DNA of 64,000 bases, from the NCBI GenBank assembly GCA_035536185.1, contig DATLOM010000064.1, positions 14,470-78,469 of the forward strand, given 5' to 3'. The stretch comes from GCA-2861595 sp035536185 (lineage in GTDB: Bacteria > Actinomycetota > Acidimicrobiia > Acidimicrobiales > GCA-2861595). The position numbers and the translations under genes are program-made. The notes beneath the pieces were generated by a model, which saw nothing but the letters and a program-made list of their open reading frames with translations, was not told where the DNA came from and made no database searches. Below are positions 41,451-49,456 of the stretch, in pieces; position 1 is the stretch's first letter; every line of letters starts with the position of its first letter.

Positions 41451-42797
41451 CTACAGCGTGGACAGGTAGCGGTCCAGCTCGAACTGCGTGACCTGGGACT
41501 TGTAGTCCGCCCATTCCGCCCGCTTGTTGCGGAGGAACCACGTGAACACGTGGTCCCCCAGGGTCTCGGCCACCAGCTCGGAGCGCTCCATCTCCTCCAG
41601 GGCCTCGGACAGCGAACCCGGCAGGGACGTGATGCCCGCCGCCGCCCGGCCCTCGGCCGTCAGCTCGTAGAGGTTGGTCGCCGCTTCAGGCGGCAGCTCG
41701 TAGCCCTTCTCCATCCCGCGCATGCCGGCGGCCAGCACCAGGGCGAAGGTCAGGTACGGGTTGCACGCAGGGTCCGGAGAGCGGTACTCGATGCGGGTGG
41801 ACTCCTTCTTGCCCCGCTTGGGGGCCGGCACCCGCACGAGGGCCGACCGGTTGTTGCGGGCCCACGAGACGTACACAGGCGCTTCGTACCCGATCACCAG
41901 GCGCTTGTAGGAGTTCACCCACTGGTTGGTGACGGCGGTGATCTCCCGGGCGTGGGTCAGCACCCCGGCGATGAAAGCCTTGCCGATGGCCGAGAGCTGG
42001 TGCTCGTCGGCCTCGTCGTGGAAGGCGTTGGCCTCCCCCTCGAAGAGCGAGAAGTGGGTGTGCATGCCCGATCCCTGCACTCCGGCCAGCGGCTTGGGCA
42101 TGAAGGTGGCGTGGACCCCGGCCTCCCTCGCGATCTCCTTGACGACCAGCCGCACGGTCATCAGCGTGTCGGCCATGGACATGGCGTCGGTGTGCCGGAG
42201 GTCGATCTCGTGCTGGCTGGGCGCGTCCTCGTGCTGGCTGTACTCCACGGGGATGCCCATGTCCTCGAGGGTGAGGACGGTGCGCCGGCGCAGCTCGCCG
42301 GCCAGGTCCGCCACCGTCAGCTCGAAGTACGAACCTTGATCGAGCGGCTCGGGCCGTCCCTCGTCGCTGGCGAAGTAGAAGTACTCGATCTCCGGCGCGG
42401 CGAAGAACGAAAAGCCCTTGTCCCTGGCCTTCTCGAGCTGGCGGCGGAGCACGTGGCGGGAGCAGCCCTCGAACGGCGTTCCGTCCAGATGGGTGACGTC
42501 GCAGAAGACGCGGGCCACGGATGGGCCCTTGTCGCGGTTGGGCAGGATCTGGAACGTGGCCGCGTCCGGCCGGGCCAGCACGTCGCTCTCCTGAACGCGG
42601 CTGAAGCCGTCGACCGCCGATCCGTCGAAGGTCATCCCCTCCTCCAGAGCGTTCTCCAGCTCGGCGGGGGTGATGTTGAACGCCTTGGGGATGCCGAGAA
42701 CATCGGTGAACCACAGCTGGATGAAACGGACCCCCCGCTCCTCGACAGTGCGCAACACATAGTCCTGGGGACGCTCCATGAGCCCATTGTTGCTCAT
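41451..42797 (-). CDS. glnA: glutamine synthetase, type I
   Basis: 448 aa. Makes glutamine from glutamate, ammonia and ATP. Motifs: FTDVLGIPKAFNI, FDGSAVDGFSR, APEIEYFYF, and GVQGSGMHTHFSLF with the ATP-site His, then RIEYRSPDPACNPYL. Length fits the shorter GSI-alpha class of Bacillus-type enzymes, though an NLYELT segment lies where GSI-beta enzymes carry the adenylylated Tyr (NLYDLP). A dodecamer in the cytosol. Upstream of glnR in a likely operon; phased direct repeats lie 19-48 bp before the start. Confidence 0.95.
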   Translation of the reverse strand: MSNNGLMERPQDYVLRTVEERGVRFIQLWFTDVLGIPKAFNITPAELENALEEGMTFDGSAVDGFSRVQESDVLARPDAATFQILPNRDKGPSVARVFCDVTHLDGTPFEGCSRHVLRRQLEKARDKGFSFFAAPEIEYFYFASDEGRPEPLDQGSYFELTVADLAGELRRRTVLTLEDMGIPVEYSQHEDAPSQHEIDLRHTDAMSMADTLMTVRLVVKEIAREAGVHATFMPKPLAGVQGSGMHTHFSLFEGEANAFHDEADEHQLSAIGKAFIAGVLTHAREITAVTNQWVNSYKRLVIGYEAPVYVSWARNNRSALVRVPAPKRGKKESTRIEYRSPDPACNPYLTFALVLAAGMRGMEKGYELPPEAATNLYELTAEGRAAAGITSLPGSLSEALEEMERSELVAETLGDHVFTWFLRNKRAEWADYKSQVTQFELDRYLSTL

Positions 42798-42815
42798 GCT
42801 CGGGGCTTTTCGGCC

Positions 42816-42845
42816 GTTTCCACCCTCAGTTCACGCTGTCTTCAC
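42816..42845 (-). promoter_or_regulatory. three 11-bp-phased direct repeats upstream of glnA
   Basis: On the minus strand GTGAAG, GTGAAC and GTGGAA follow each other at exactly 11 bp spacing, one helical turn. OmpR-family activators such as GlnR and PhoP bind such phased repeats; the complement GTTCAC resembles the PHO-box unit. Sits 19-48 bp before the glnA ATG. Confidence 0.5.
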
Positions 42846-42874
42846 ATGGTGCCGTGTGGCCGCGGGTGGCGGAT

Positions 42875-43717
42875 TCAGCCGATCACCCGCCGCCGGAAGC
42901 CGCTCGTGCCCAGCACGACCAGACCGGCGGTGCAGGCGATGAGCCCGGCGAACACGCCGGGAAGGGGCATGTGGGGGATTCCGTCGGTGAGAGCGGCGCG
43001 GAACCCCTCGCTCATGTAGACGAGCGGGTTCACCAGCACGCCCCACTTGAGCCACGGGACGGCGTCGAGCCGGGCCCATGGGTAGTACGTGGCCCCGAGG
43101 AACATGACGGGCATGACGATCACGCTGAAGACCAGAGGGACCTGGGGTGGAGCGACCCGGGTACCGATGGCCAGGCCGAGGGAGGCGCCGAGCAGAGCGG
43201 CCACCGGCGCCACGGCCAGGAGCAGGGGCCAGTCGAAGCTCAGGTGCACCGGCGTGGCCGGCATGAACTTCGCCAGAGGGAATACGACGATCCCTGCCAG
43301 CAGGCCCTGCAGCGCCCCGCTCACCAGCTTCTCCGCGGCCACGGCCCACACGGGTAGCGGAGCCAGCACCCGGTCCTCGATCTCGCGGGTGTAGCCGAAC
43401 TCCTGGACCAAGGGAAGGGCGACGGCCTGGATGCCCTGGATGATGCAGGCGGTGGCGATGACACCGGGAACCAGCAGCGTGGAGAACTCCTCGGCCCCCC
43501 GACCACCACCTACGCCCTGGCCGATCTTGGGGAACACGTAGGCGAACACGAAGACGGTGAGCAGGGGCTGCATGACCGTGCGCACGAGGAAGGCCTTGAA
43601 CGTCTTGCCCACGACGTGCAGGTCGCGCCACAACAAGGCGTTGAAGGCGGTCACCGCCGCGGCACGTGCGGGGCGTAGCTCGGCCAGGGCGGTGGGGCGC
43701 TCGCCGGCCAGGGTCAT
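42875..43717 (-). CDS. ABC-2 type permease (drug/lipid exporter)
   Basis: 280 aa. Six membrane helices in the ABC-2 pattern, a cytoplasmic N-terminus, and the loop EFGYTREIEDRVLAPLPVW between helices 2 and 3 that contacts the ATPase. The segment GVLVNPLVYMSEGFRAAL near the end is also typical. With the preceding ATPase (overlap ATGA) it forms a DrrAB-like exporter. Substrate unknown. Confidence 0.92.
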   Translation of the reverse strand: MTLAGERPTALAELRPARAAAVTAFNALLWRDLHVVGKTFKAFLVRTVMQPLLTVFVFAYVFPKIGQGVGGGRGAEEFSTLLVPGVIATACIIQGIQAVALPLVQEFGYTREIEDRVLAPLPVWAVAAEKLVSGALQGLLAGIVVFPLAKFMPATPVHLSFDWPLLLAVAPVAALLGASLGLAIGTRVAPPQVPLVFSVIVMPVMFLGATYYPWARLDAVPWLKWGVLVNPLVYMSEGFRAALTDGIPHMPLPGVFAGLIACTAGLVVLGTSGFRRRVIG

Positions 43718-44712
43718 TCCCGGAGTTCCTTCCCGGTCAGGCCGATGAACACCGCTTCGAGGGTGGGCTCGGTGGTGGAAAGGTCGGTCACGGTGAACGC
43801 CCCGGATTCGGCCGCGGCCATGACCCGGGGGAGGGCGCCACGGGAACCCCGCAGCTCGAGGCGCACCTGGCCGTCCAGGACGTGGACCCGAACCGCCCCC
43901 TCGACGTTGGCCTGAAGGTGGGAGGCGAGACGATGGAGATCACCCTCGGCGGATACCCGCACCACGGTGTCGGCACCGAGCGTCTGCTTCAGCGCCGCCG
44001 GTGTGTCCAGAGCCAGGATCCGCCCGTGGTCCATGATCGCCAACCGGCTGCACAGCTGGTCGGCCTCCTCCATGTAGTGGGTCGTGAGGAGGATCGTCTG
44101 CCCCTGATCGTGCAGCTCACCGAGCACCTCCCACAACGCCAGCCTGCTCTGCGGGTCGAGGCCGGCGGTGGGTTCGTCGAGGAACAGGATTCGAGGCCGG
44201 TGAAGGATGGCCCGCGCCACCATGAGTCGCTGCGCCATTCCCCCGGACAGGGCATCGGTGTCGGCGCCGGCGCGGTCAGCCAGGCGGAACTGCTGGAGTG
44301 CATGGCTGGTGGCCTGGCGTGACTCACCCGCGCTCATCCCGAAGTACCGGCCGTGGAAGTAGAGGTTCTCCTCCACCGTCAGGGCCCGGTCGAGGGTGTT
44401 GGCCTGGGGCACGACGCCGATCACCTGCTTGGCCAGCGAGGGTTTGGCCACGACGTCCACGCCCCCGACCACGGCCTGCCCGGAGGTGGGCGCCACTCGG
44501 GTGGTGAGCATGCCCACCGTCGTGGTCTTGCCCGCACCGTTTGGGCCCAGCAGCCCGAAGATCTCGCCGGCTTCGACCGACAGGTCGAGACGGTCGACGG
44601 CCAGCAGCCCGTCGGCGTACCTCTTGGTCAGGGCCGCGGTGCGGATGACCTCGCCACCCTTCACGGCGGCGTCCACGGCGACGTCACGGGCGGGCTGCAT
44701 CGGCTCAGTCAA
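43714..44712 (-). CDS. ABC transporter ATP-binding protein (DrrA/CcmA type)
   Basis: 332 aa. Walker A GPNGAGKTT, Q-loop VVPQANTLDRALTVEEN, signature LSGGMAQRLMVARA, Walker B ILFLDEPTAGLDPQS and H-loop TTHYMEEAD. The C-terminal 80 aa form the extra domain usual in DrrA-type exporters. First gene of the two-gene exporter operon; divergent from nadE with 20 bp between starts. Confidence 0.94.
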   Translation of the reverse strand: MTEPMQPARDVAVDAAVKGGEVIRTAALTKRYADGLLAVDRLDLSVEAGEIFGLLGPNGAGKTTTVGMLTTRVAPTSGQAVVGGVDVVAKPSLAKQVIGVVPQANTLDRALTVEENLYFHGRYFGMSAGESRQATSHALQQFRLADRAGADTDALSGGMAQRLMVARAILHRPRILFLDEPTAGLDPQSRLALWEVLGELHDQGQTILLTTHYMEEADQLCSRLAIMDHGRILALDTPAALKQTLGADTVVRVSAEGDLHRLASHLQANVEGAVRVHVLDGQVRLELRGSRGALPRVMAAAESGAFTVTDLSTTEPTLEAVFIGLTGKELRE

Positions 44713-44732
44713 GCGCGATTTACACTCGACCC

Positions 44733-46445
44733 GTGGCTCGTATCCGGATCGCCGCGTGCCAGCTGAACACGGTGGTGGGGGACCTCGCGGGAAACGTCGG
44801 CCGGATCCTCGCCGCCCTCGAGGAGGCGGAGGCGGCCGGCGCCGACGTCGCCGTCTTTCCCGAGCTGGCCATCACCGGTTACCCGCCCGAGGACCTCCTG
44901 CTCAAGCCGGGGTTCATCGAGGACAACCTGCAGGCCCTGGAGAAGCTGGCCGTTCGCACCGGGGCGTGCGCCGCGGTGGTCGGGTTCGTCGACGACGACC
45001 GCGACCTGCGCAACGCGGCCGCCGTGTGCGCCAACGGCCGGATCGTCGGTCGGTACCACAAGCGCCTGCTCCCGAACTACGCGGTGTTCGACGAGCAGCG
45101 CTACTTCACTCCTGGTGTAGCGCCATTGTCGCTGTTCGTCATCGGCGGGGTGCGCTGCGGAGTGTCGATATGCGAGGACTCATGGGGACCGGCCGGGCCC
45201 ATCAGCGAACAGGCCGCCGGAGGGGCCCAGGTCGTGCTCAACCTCAACGCCTCGCCTTACCACGCCGGCCGCCTGCCGGAGCGGGAGCGGATGCTCTCGA
45301 CGCGGGCGGCCGATGCGTCGTGCGCGCTGGTGTACGTCAACCAGGTCGGCGGCCAGGACGAGTTGGTGTTCGACGGCGCCTCTCTGGTGGTCGACGACCA
45401 CGGCCACGTGGTGGCGTCGGCCCCGCAGTTCGAGGAGGCGGTGATGGTCGTCGATCTCCAGGTGGGGCCGTTGTTCCGCAAGCGTCTGCTCGACCCCCGG
45501 GGCCGGGTCACCAGCCCGCTGCTGCCGACGGTGATGGTGAGCGAGGCGCCGATCGCCAACCGGGACCATCGTCCGCCGGTGGTCGTCCCCTCCCTCGACC
45601 CGCTGGACGAGGTCTACGCCGCCCTCGTCACCGGCACCCGTGACTACGTCGCCAAGAACGGCTTCACCGACGTGGTGATCGGTCTGTCGGGAGGTATCGA
45701 CTCCTCTCTCGTCGCGTGCATCGCCGCCGACGCCCTCGGTCCCGGCCACGTGCACGGCGTGTCGATGCCGTCCCGTTACTCGAGCGACAGCTCCCGCACC
45801 GACGCCGCCGCGCTGGCCGCCGCGCTGGGTGTCGACATTCGCACGATCGTGATCGAGGCCGCCCACAGCGCGCTCCTGGACATGCTGGCGCCGTCGTTCG
45901 GATCGAGGGCCGAGGACATCACCGAGGAGAACCTCCAGTCCCGGATCCGCGGCGTGATCCTCATGGCCCTGTCCAACAAGCTCGGATGGATGGTGCTCAC
46001 GACGGGCAACAAGAGCGAGAGCGCCGTCGGCTACTCGACCCTCTACGGCGATACCGCCGGTGGGTTCGCGGTGATCAAGGACGTGCCCAAGACGCTGGTG
46101 TTCCAGCTCAGTCGTCGGGTCAACGAGAGAGCCGGCACCGAGGTCATCCCCGAGGCCGTCCTCACCAAGGCACCGTCGGCCGAGCTCCGGCCGGACCAGC
46201 GCGACGACGAGCTCCTGCCCCCGTACGAGGTGCTCGATCCCGTCCTCGAGGCCTATGTCGGGGACGACCTCACCTCGGCCGAGCTCGTGGCCGCAGGGTT
46301 CGACGAGGAGCTGGTCCGCCATGTCGTGCGCCTCGTCGACCTGGCCGAGTACAAGCGCCGCCAGACCCCTCCAGGCGTGCGGGTGAGCGCCAAGGCCTTC
46401 GGCAAGGACCGCCGCCTCCCGATCACCAACCACTATTCCGGCTGA
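44733..46445 (+). CDS. nadE: glutamine-dependent NAD+ synthetase
   Basis: 570 aa from GTG 44733. N-terminal nitrilase-type glutaminase with the Glu in FPELAITGYPPEDLL, the Lys in YHKRLLPNYAVFDE and the Cys in SICEDSW. C-terminal synthetase with the PP-loop GLSGGIDSSL, then TTGNKSE and GDTAGGFAVIKDVPKT. It makes NAD+ from deamido-NAD+, glutamine and ATP in the cytosol. Length and domain order are standard. No sign of unusual regulation in the 20 bp upstream. Confidence 0.95.
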   Translation: MARIRIAACQLNTVVGDLAGNVGRILAALEEAEAAGADVAVFPELAITGYPPEDLLLKPGFIEDNLQALEKLAVRTGACAAVVGFVDDDRDLRNAAAVCANGRIVGRYHKRLLPNYAVFDEQRYFTPGVAPLSLFVIGGVRCGVSICEDSWGPAGPISEQAAGGAQVVLNLNASPYHAGRLPERERMLSTRAADASCALVYVNQVGGQDELVFDGASLVVDDHGHVVASAPQFEEAVMVVDLQVGPLFRKRLLDPRGRVTSPLLPTVMVSEAPIANRDHRPPVVVPSLDPLDEVYAALVTGTRDYVAKNGFTDVVIGLSGGIDSSLVACIAADALGPGHVHGVSMPSRYSSDSSRTDAAALAAALGVDIRTIVIEAAHSALLDMLAPSFGSRAEDITEENLQSRIRGVILMALSNKLGWMVLTTGNKSESAVGYSTLYGDTAGGFAVIKDVPKTLVFQLSRRVNERAGTEVIPEAVLTKAPSAELRPDQRDDELLPPYEVLDPVLEAYVGDDLTSAELVAAGFDEELVRHVVRLVDLAEYKRRQTPPGVRVSAKAFGKDRRLPITNHYSG

Positions 46446-46613
46446 CGTCGAGGAAGGTGCCAGGCCCGTCGACGACGAATCTTGTCGGGGAGGCTTGACT
46501 ATCCCGGTATGGTGAAAGAGACGGTTGCCGACCCGTTCCCGTCGAGGCGGGAATCCTTGCCCGAGGCAGCTTCCAGGGCCTGAGTAACGCAGCGCAACGA
46601 AGGGTTTGAGATT

Positions 46614-47555
46614 TTGGCCAAGGACCGAGGTTCGGAGCGGGACGAAGAAGACCTGGTCAGGATCTACCTGAGCGAGATCGGCCAGTACGCCCTTCTCACC
46701 AAGGACGACGAGGTCCGCCTGGCCCAGGCCATCGAGGTCGGGTCTGCGGCGCGGGAGGAGCTCGAGAAGCACCCGAAGGGGATCTCCGCGGCCCGCCGGC
46801 GCGAGCTCAAGCGCCAGCTGGCGGCCGGCGACGACGCCCAGCGGGCCTTCGTCCAGTCGAACCTCCGGCTGGTCGTCTCCATCGCCAAGAAGTACCAGGC
46901 CTCCGGCCTCCCCCTGCTCGACCTGATCCAGGAGGGCAACCTCGGGCTCATGCACGCCGTCGAGAAGTTCGACTGGCGCAAGGGCTTCAAGTTCTCCACC
47001 TACGCCACCTGGTGGATCCGCCAGGCCATCACCCGGGGCATCGCCAACACCGGCCGCACGATCCGTTTACCCGTCCACGCCGGCGACACCCTGGCCCGCC
47101 TGCAGAAGGCCCGCTCCCGCCTCGAGCTCAAGTACGGGCGCCCGGCCACCCTGTCGGAGCTGTCGGCCGAGGTCGAGATGCCCGAGGACAAGGTGAGCGA
47201 GGCCCTCCGCTTCGCCGCCGAGCCCTTGTCCCTGTCCGAGCCCCTGCGCGAAGACGGTGACGCCGAGCTGGGCGACGTCGTCGAGGACCGCTCCGCCGAG
47301 TCCCCCTTCGAGGTGGCCGCCACCGCGCTGTTGCCCGAGGAGATCTCCCGCCTCCTAGGCCCCCTCGACGAGCGCGAGCGCGAGATCCTCCGCCTCCGCT
47401 TCGGCCTCGACCGCGGCGAGCCCCGCACCCTCGAAGAGGTAGGCGAGCACTTCAACCTCACCCGCGAGCGCATCCGCCAGATCGAAGCAAGAGCAATGTC
47501 CAAGCTCCGCCACCCCAGCAGTGACACCGGAGCACGAGACCTACTCACCGTGTGA
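46614..47555 (+). CDS. sigma-70 family RNA polymerase sigma factor, primary-like (group 1/2)
   Basis: 313 aa from a TTG at 46614 with GAAGGG about 8 nt upstream. Region 1.2 DLVRIYLSEIGQYALL, region 2 SNLRLVVSIAKKY, LDLIQEGNLGLMHAVEKFD and FSTYATWWIRQAI, region 3, and region 4 with LEEVGEHFNLTRERIRQIE. There is no long region 1.1, so it may be a group 2 (SigB/HrdB-like) factor rather than the main SigA. The 168 bp upstream contain TTGACT at about 46495 and a small CCCG hairpin, but no certain -10. Directly followed by the structured repeat array. Confidence 0.9.
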   Translation: MAKDRGSERDEEDLVRIYLSEIGQYALLTKDDEVRLAQAIEVGSAAREELEKHPKGISAARRRELKRQLAAGDDAQRAFVQSNLRLVVSIAKKYQASGLPLLDLIQEGNLGLMHAVEKFDWRKGFKFSTYATWWIRQAITRGIANTGRTIRLPVHAGDTLARLQKARSRLELKYGRPATLSELSAEVEMPEDKVSEALRFAAEPLSLSEPLREDGDAELGDVVEDRSAESPFEVAATALLPEEISRLLGPLDEREREILRLRFGLDRGEPRTLEEVGEHFNLTRERIRQIEARAMSKLRHPSSDTGARDLLTV

Positions 47556-47556
47556 G

Positions 47557-47695
47557 TTTCGCCTCGGAACCAGAGGTTCCTCGGCGATCTCCACAAGCGG
47601 GGCTCCGGGCGACCGGCAGAGCCGGCCGCCCTCCGCCACTGCTTCTTTTGCTGACAGCCGGAGAGGCCGCCTCCGGCGGCGGGAGCGGCCGTCAG
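47557..47695 (+). repeat. three-hairpin 140 bp element, copy A1
   Basis: Begins 2 bp after the sigma factor stop. Hairpin 1 GGAACC-AGA-GGTTCC, hairpin 2 CCGGC-AGA-GCCGG, hairpin 3 GCCGCC-TCC-GGCGGC, then GTCAG. Sense to the sigma factor. Confidence 0.88.
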
Positions 47696-47698
47696 CGG

Positions 47699-47839
47699 TT
47701 TCGCCTCGCAACCGTAGGTTGCTCGGCGATCTCCACAGTCGTCGCTCCGGGCGACCGGCAGAGTCGGCCGCCCCTCCGCCACTGCTTCTTGTTGCTGACA
47801 TCCGAGGGGGCCGCCTTCGGCGGCGCCGGCGGCCGTCAG
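47699..47839 (+). repeat. three-hairpin 140 bp element, copy A2
   Basis: Tandem to copy A1. Hairpin 1 is GCAACC-GTA-GGTTGC: the second base pair is C-G where A1 has G-C, a compensatory pair change. Hairpin 3 has a C-TTCG-G loop. Confidence 0.88.
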
Positions 47840-47876
47840 AGCCGCTGGCGCACGGCGCTAGAGCTGGCGCCAGCAC

Positions 47877-48014
47877 GCCGGCGGCCACACAAGCGGCGAA
47901 GCCGCCCCCATGGATGCCGGCCAAGAGAAGTCAGCCGAAGGCCGATCCGGCTCCGCCGGTCGGCCGCAGGCCCGACTGAGATCGCCGAGCAACCTCCGGT
48001 TGCGAGAGCGAAAC
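47877..48014 (-). repeat. three-hairpin 140 bp element, copy B1 (inverted)
   Basis: The same element on the minus strand, downstream of the minus-strand tRNA-Sec gene. Hairpin 1 reads GCAACC/GGTTGC. A short palindrome CTGGCGCCAG near 47864 lies between the plus and minus pairs. Confidence 0.83.
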
Positions 48015-48156
48015 AGCCGGCGGCCACACAAGCGGCGAAGCCGCCCCCATGGATGCCGGCCAAGAGAAGACAGCCGAAGGCCGATCCGGCTTGCCGGTCG
48101 GCCGCAGGCCCGACTGTGGAAGCTCGCCGAGCAACCTCCGGTTGCGAGCGCGAAAC
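48015..48156 (-). repeat. three-hairpin 140 bp element, copy B2 (inverted)
   Basis: Nearly identical tandem copy of B1; differs mainly in the hairpin 2 loop and a few bases before hairpin 1. Confidence 0.85.
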
Positions 48157-48157
48157 C

Positions 48158-48193
48158 GAAGCTCGCCGAGCAACCTCCGGTTGCGAGGCGAAA
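48158..48193 (-). repeat. partial copy of the 140 bp element (hairpin 1 only)
   Basis: Contains only the first hairpin block, GCAACC-TCC-GGTTGC on either strand, flanked by the same CTCGCCGA and GCGAAA edges as in B2. Ends 25 bp from the tRNA-Sec 3' end. Confidence 0.8.
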
Positions 48194-48218
48194 GCCCGAG
48201 CGCTAGCGAGGGCGCAGC

Positions 48219-48310
48219 GGAGGTGGACGGGAATCGAACCCGCCGGACGGGGATCGCCCGTCCCACCCGCTTTGAAGGCGGGGGAGCCCACCAGGTGCCC
48301 GGACACCTCC
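48219..48310 (-). tRNA. selC: tRNA-Sec (anticodon UCA)
   Basis: 92 nt. Acceptor arm GGAGGTG/CACCTCC, an anticodon stem CCCGC/GCGGG enclosing the loop CTTCAAA with anticodon TCA, a long variable arm with GACGGG/CCCGTC, and a T arm with GTTCGATTC. The long variable arm and UCA anticodon are the marks of selenocysteine tRNA. CCA is not encoded. It matches selA and selB at 2.7-5.8 kb and shows that UGA is read as Sec in this organism. Confidence 0.96.
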
Positions 48311-48356
48311 CTGCCGGCTGTTACACCGGAAAGGTCAGGCTACTACGCTGCCAGGT

Positions 48357-48431
48357 ATGAAGAAGCTTCTCATGCTTGTCATCCTGATCGCCCTCGGTGC
48401 CGTCGCAGCCAAGAAGCTGCGGGTCGAGTAG
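48357..48431 (+). CDS. 24-aa small membrane peptide (DLW-39-like start)
   Basis: ATG 48357 to TAG 48431. Begins MKKLLMLVILIALGAVAA and ends KKLRVE: one membrane helix between lysines. It resembles the N-terminal half of the actinobacterial DLW-39 small proteins (MKKLLLL...), which also sit near tRNA genes, but lacks the DLW part. Upstream CCAGG is a weak ribosome site. Coding status rests on pattern only. Confidence 0.5.
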   Translation: MKKLLMLVILIALGAVAAKKLRVE

Positions 48432-48439
48432 CCGCCTCT

Positions 48440-48664
48440 CTATCGGCCGGCCGACCGCCCCGGCTGCTCGAGGAGCAGGCGGTCGAACTGGCGGGCCACG
48501 AACTGTTCTGCGTACTCCGGCGTGTTGCGCCGGGCTCGCACGACCCCGAGGATCATCGACCGCGGTGACAGGAAGCGCTGCTCCACCAGGGCCGAGAGGG
48601 CCAGGATGGCGGCCAGCAGCAGCACGGTGCCGGGGATGGCGACGACCAGCCAGGCGCTCGACAT
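48440..48664 (-). CDS. small single-span membrane protein
   Basis: 74 aa from ATG 48664. One membrane helix near the N-terminus (AWLVVAIPGTVLLLAAILAL), then a charged cytoplasmic tail with RRNTPEYAEQFVARQFDRLLLEQ. No family recognised. Convergent with the 24-aa ORF and divergent from the Tad locus; stands alone on its strand. Confidence 0.6.
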   Translation of the reverse strand: MSSAWLVVAIPGTVLLLAAILALSALVEQRFLSPRSMILGVVRARRNTPEYAEQFVARQFDRLLLEQPGRSAGR

Positions 48665-48808
48665 GATGCCTTCGTAACCACGGCAGCAGGCGCAGAAACT
48701 TCCGTTTTTCCTCTTGCGCCGGCCGGCCTGCCCCTCTAGGGTTTCGGGCACCCCTTCCCCTCGGAGTCCGCCTCGTCGCGCCCGGCTCGGGAGCAGAGGG
48801 AGGGGAAG

Positions 48809-49453
48809 TTGCTCATCGCCTGTTGGTCCGTCAAGGGGGGCAGCGGCACCACTGTCGTGGCCGCCGGGCTATCTCTGGTCCTGGCCCGGTCCATGCCCGG
48901 CGGCACGCTAGCCGTCGACCTCGCCGGGGACCTTCCCGCCACCTTCGGCGTCGCCGATCCAGCGGGGCCGGGCCTCCGGGACTGGGTCTCAACCCCCGAC
49001 GTCGGCAGCGAGTCGTTGTGCCGGCTCGAGGTGGAGGTGGGGCCGGGGCTTCAGCTCATAGCGGCCGGCGGCCCGAGACCGATCGACGCCGCCGGCGCCG
49101 ACCGGCTCTGTGCCGCGCTGGCCTGCGACCGCAACGTCGTGGCCGACTGCGGGTCGGCGGCTCACGAGGGCGGCCTCACCGTGGCGGCGTCGGCCGCTCT
49201 CTCGCTGCTCGTGCTGCGCCCGTGCTACCTGGCCTTGCGGCGGGCCCTCGCCGCCCCCATCCGTCCCTCCGGAGTCATCCTCGTCACCGAGCCCGGCCGG
49301 TCCCTCGGGCGACGTGACGTGGAGGACGTCCTGGGGGTTCCCGTCCGTGCCGAGGTGGCATGGGACCCGGCCGTCGCCCGTGCCGTCGACGCCGGTCTGC
49401 TTGCTTCCAGGGTCCCTCGGGCCCTCGAGCGGGCGCTGCGGCGGGCGGCGTAG
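48809..49453 (+). CDS. TadZ/CpaE-like MinD-family protein with deviant P-loop
   Basis: 214 aa from a TTG at 48809 after GGGAGGGGAAG. It starts like a MinD/ParA ATPase, but the loop reads KGGSGTTVVA: the Lys of GKT is Thr, so nucleotide binding may be weak or absent. The rest (LAVDLAGDLPATFGV, LIAAGGPRPID, VVADCGSA) keeps the fold. TadZ/CpaE proteins place Tad pilus machinery at the pole or septum; some are atypical ATPases like this one. First gene of the Tad cluster, 3 bp before tadA. Confidence 0.75.
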   Translation: MLIACWSVKGGSGTTVVAAGLSLVLARSMPGGTLAVDLAGDLPATFGVADPAGPGLRDWVSTPDVGSESLCRLEVEVGPGLQLIAAGGPRPIDAAGADRLCAALACDRNVVADCGSAAHEGGLTVAASAALSLLVLRPCYLALRRALAAPIRPSGVILVTEPGRSLGRRDVEDVLGVPVRAEVAWDPAVARAVDAGLLASRVPRALERALRRAA

Positions 49454-49456
49454 GCA

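Noticed and set aside
47840..47876. Attachment site or origin between the inverted repeat pairs
   Set aside because: Only a 10 bp palindrome is present; no integrase, DnaA box cluster or direct repeat supports it.
47521..48360. Several ORFs of 80-340 codons across the repeat array
   Set aside because: They read through hairpin repeats, are low in complexity and change frame between copies; no coding signal.
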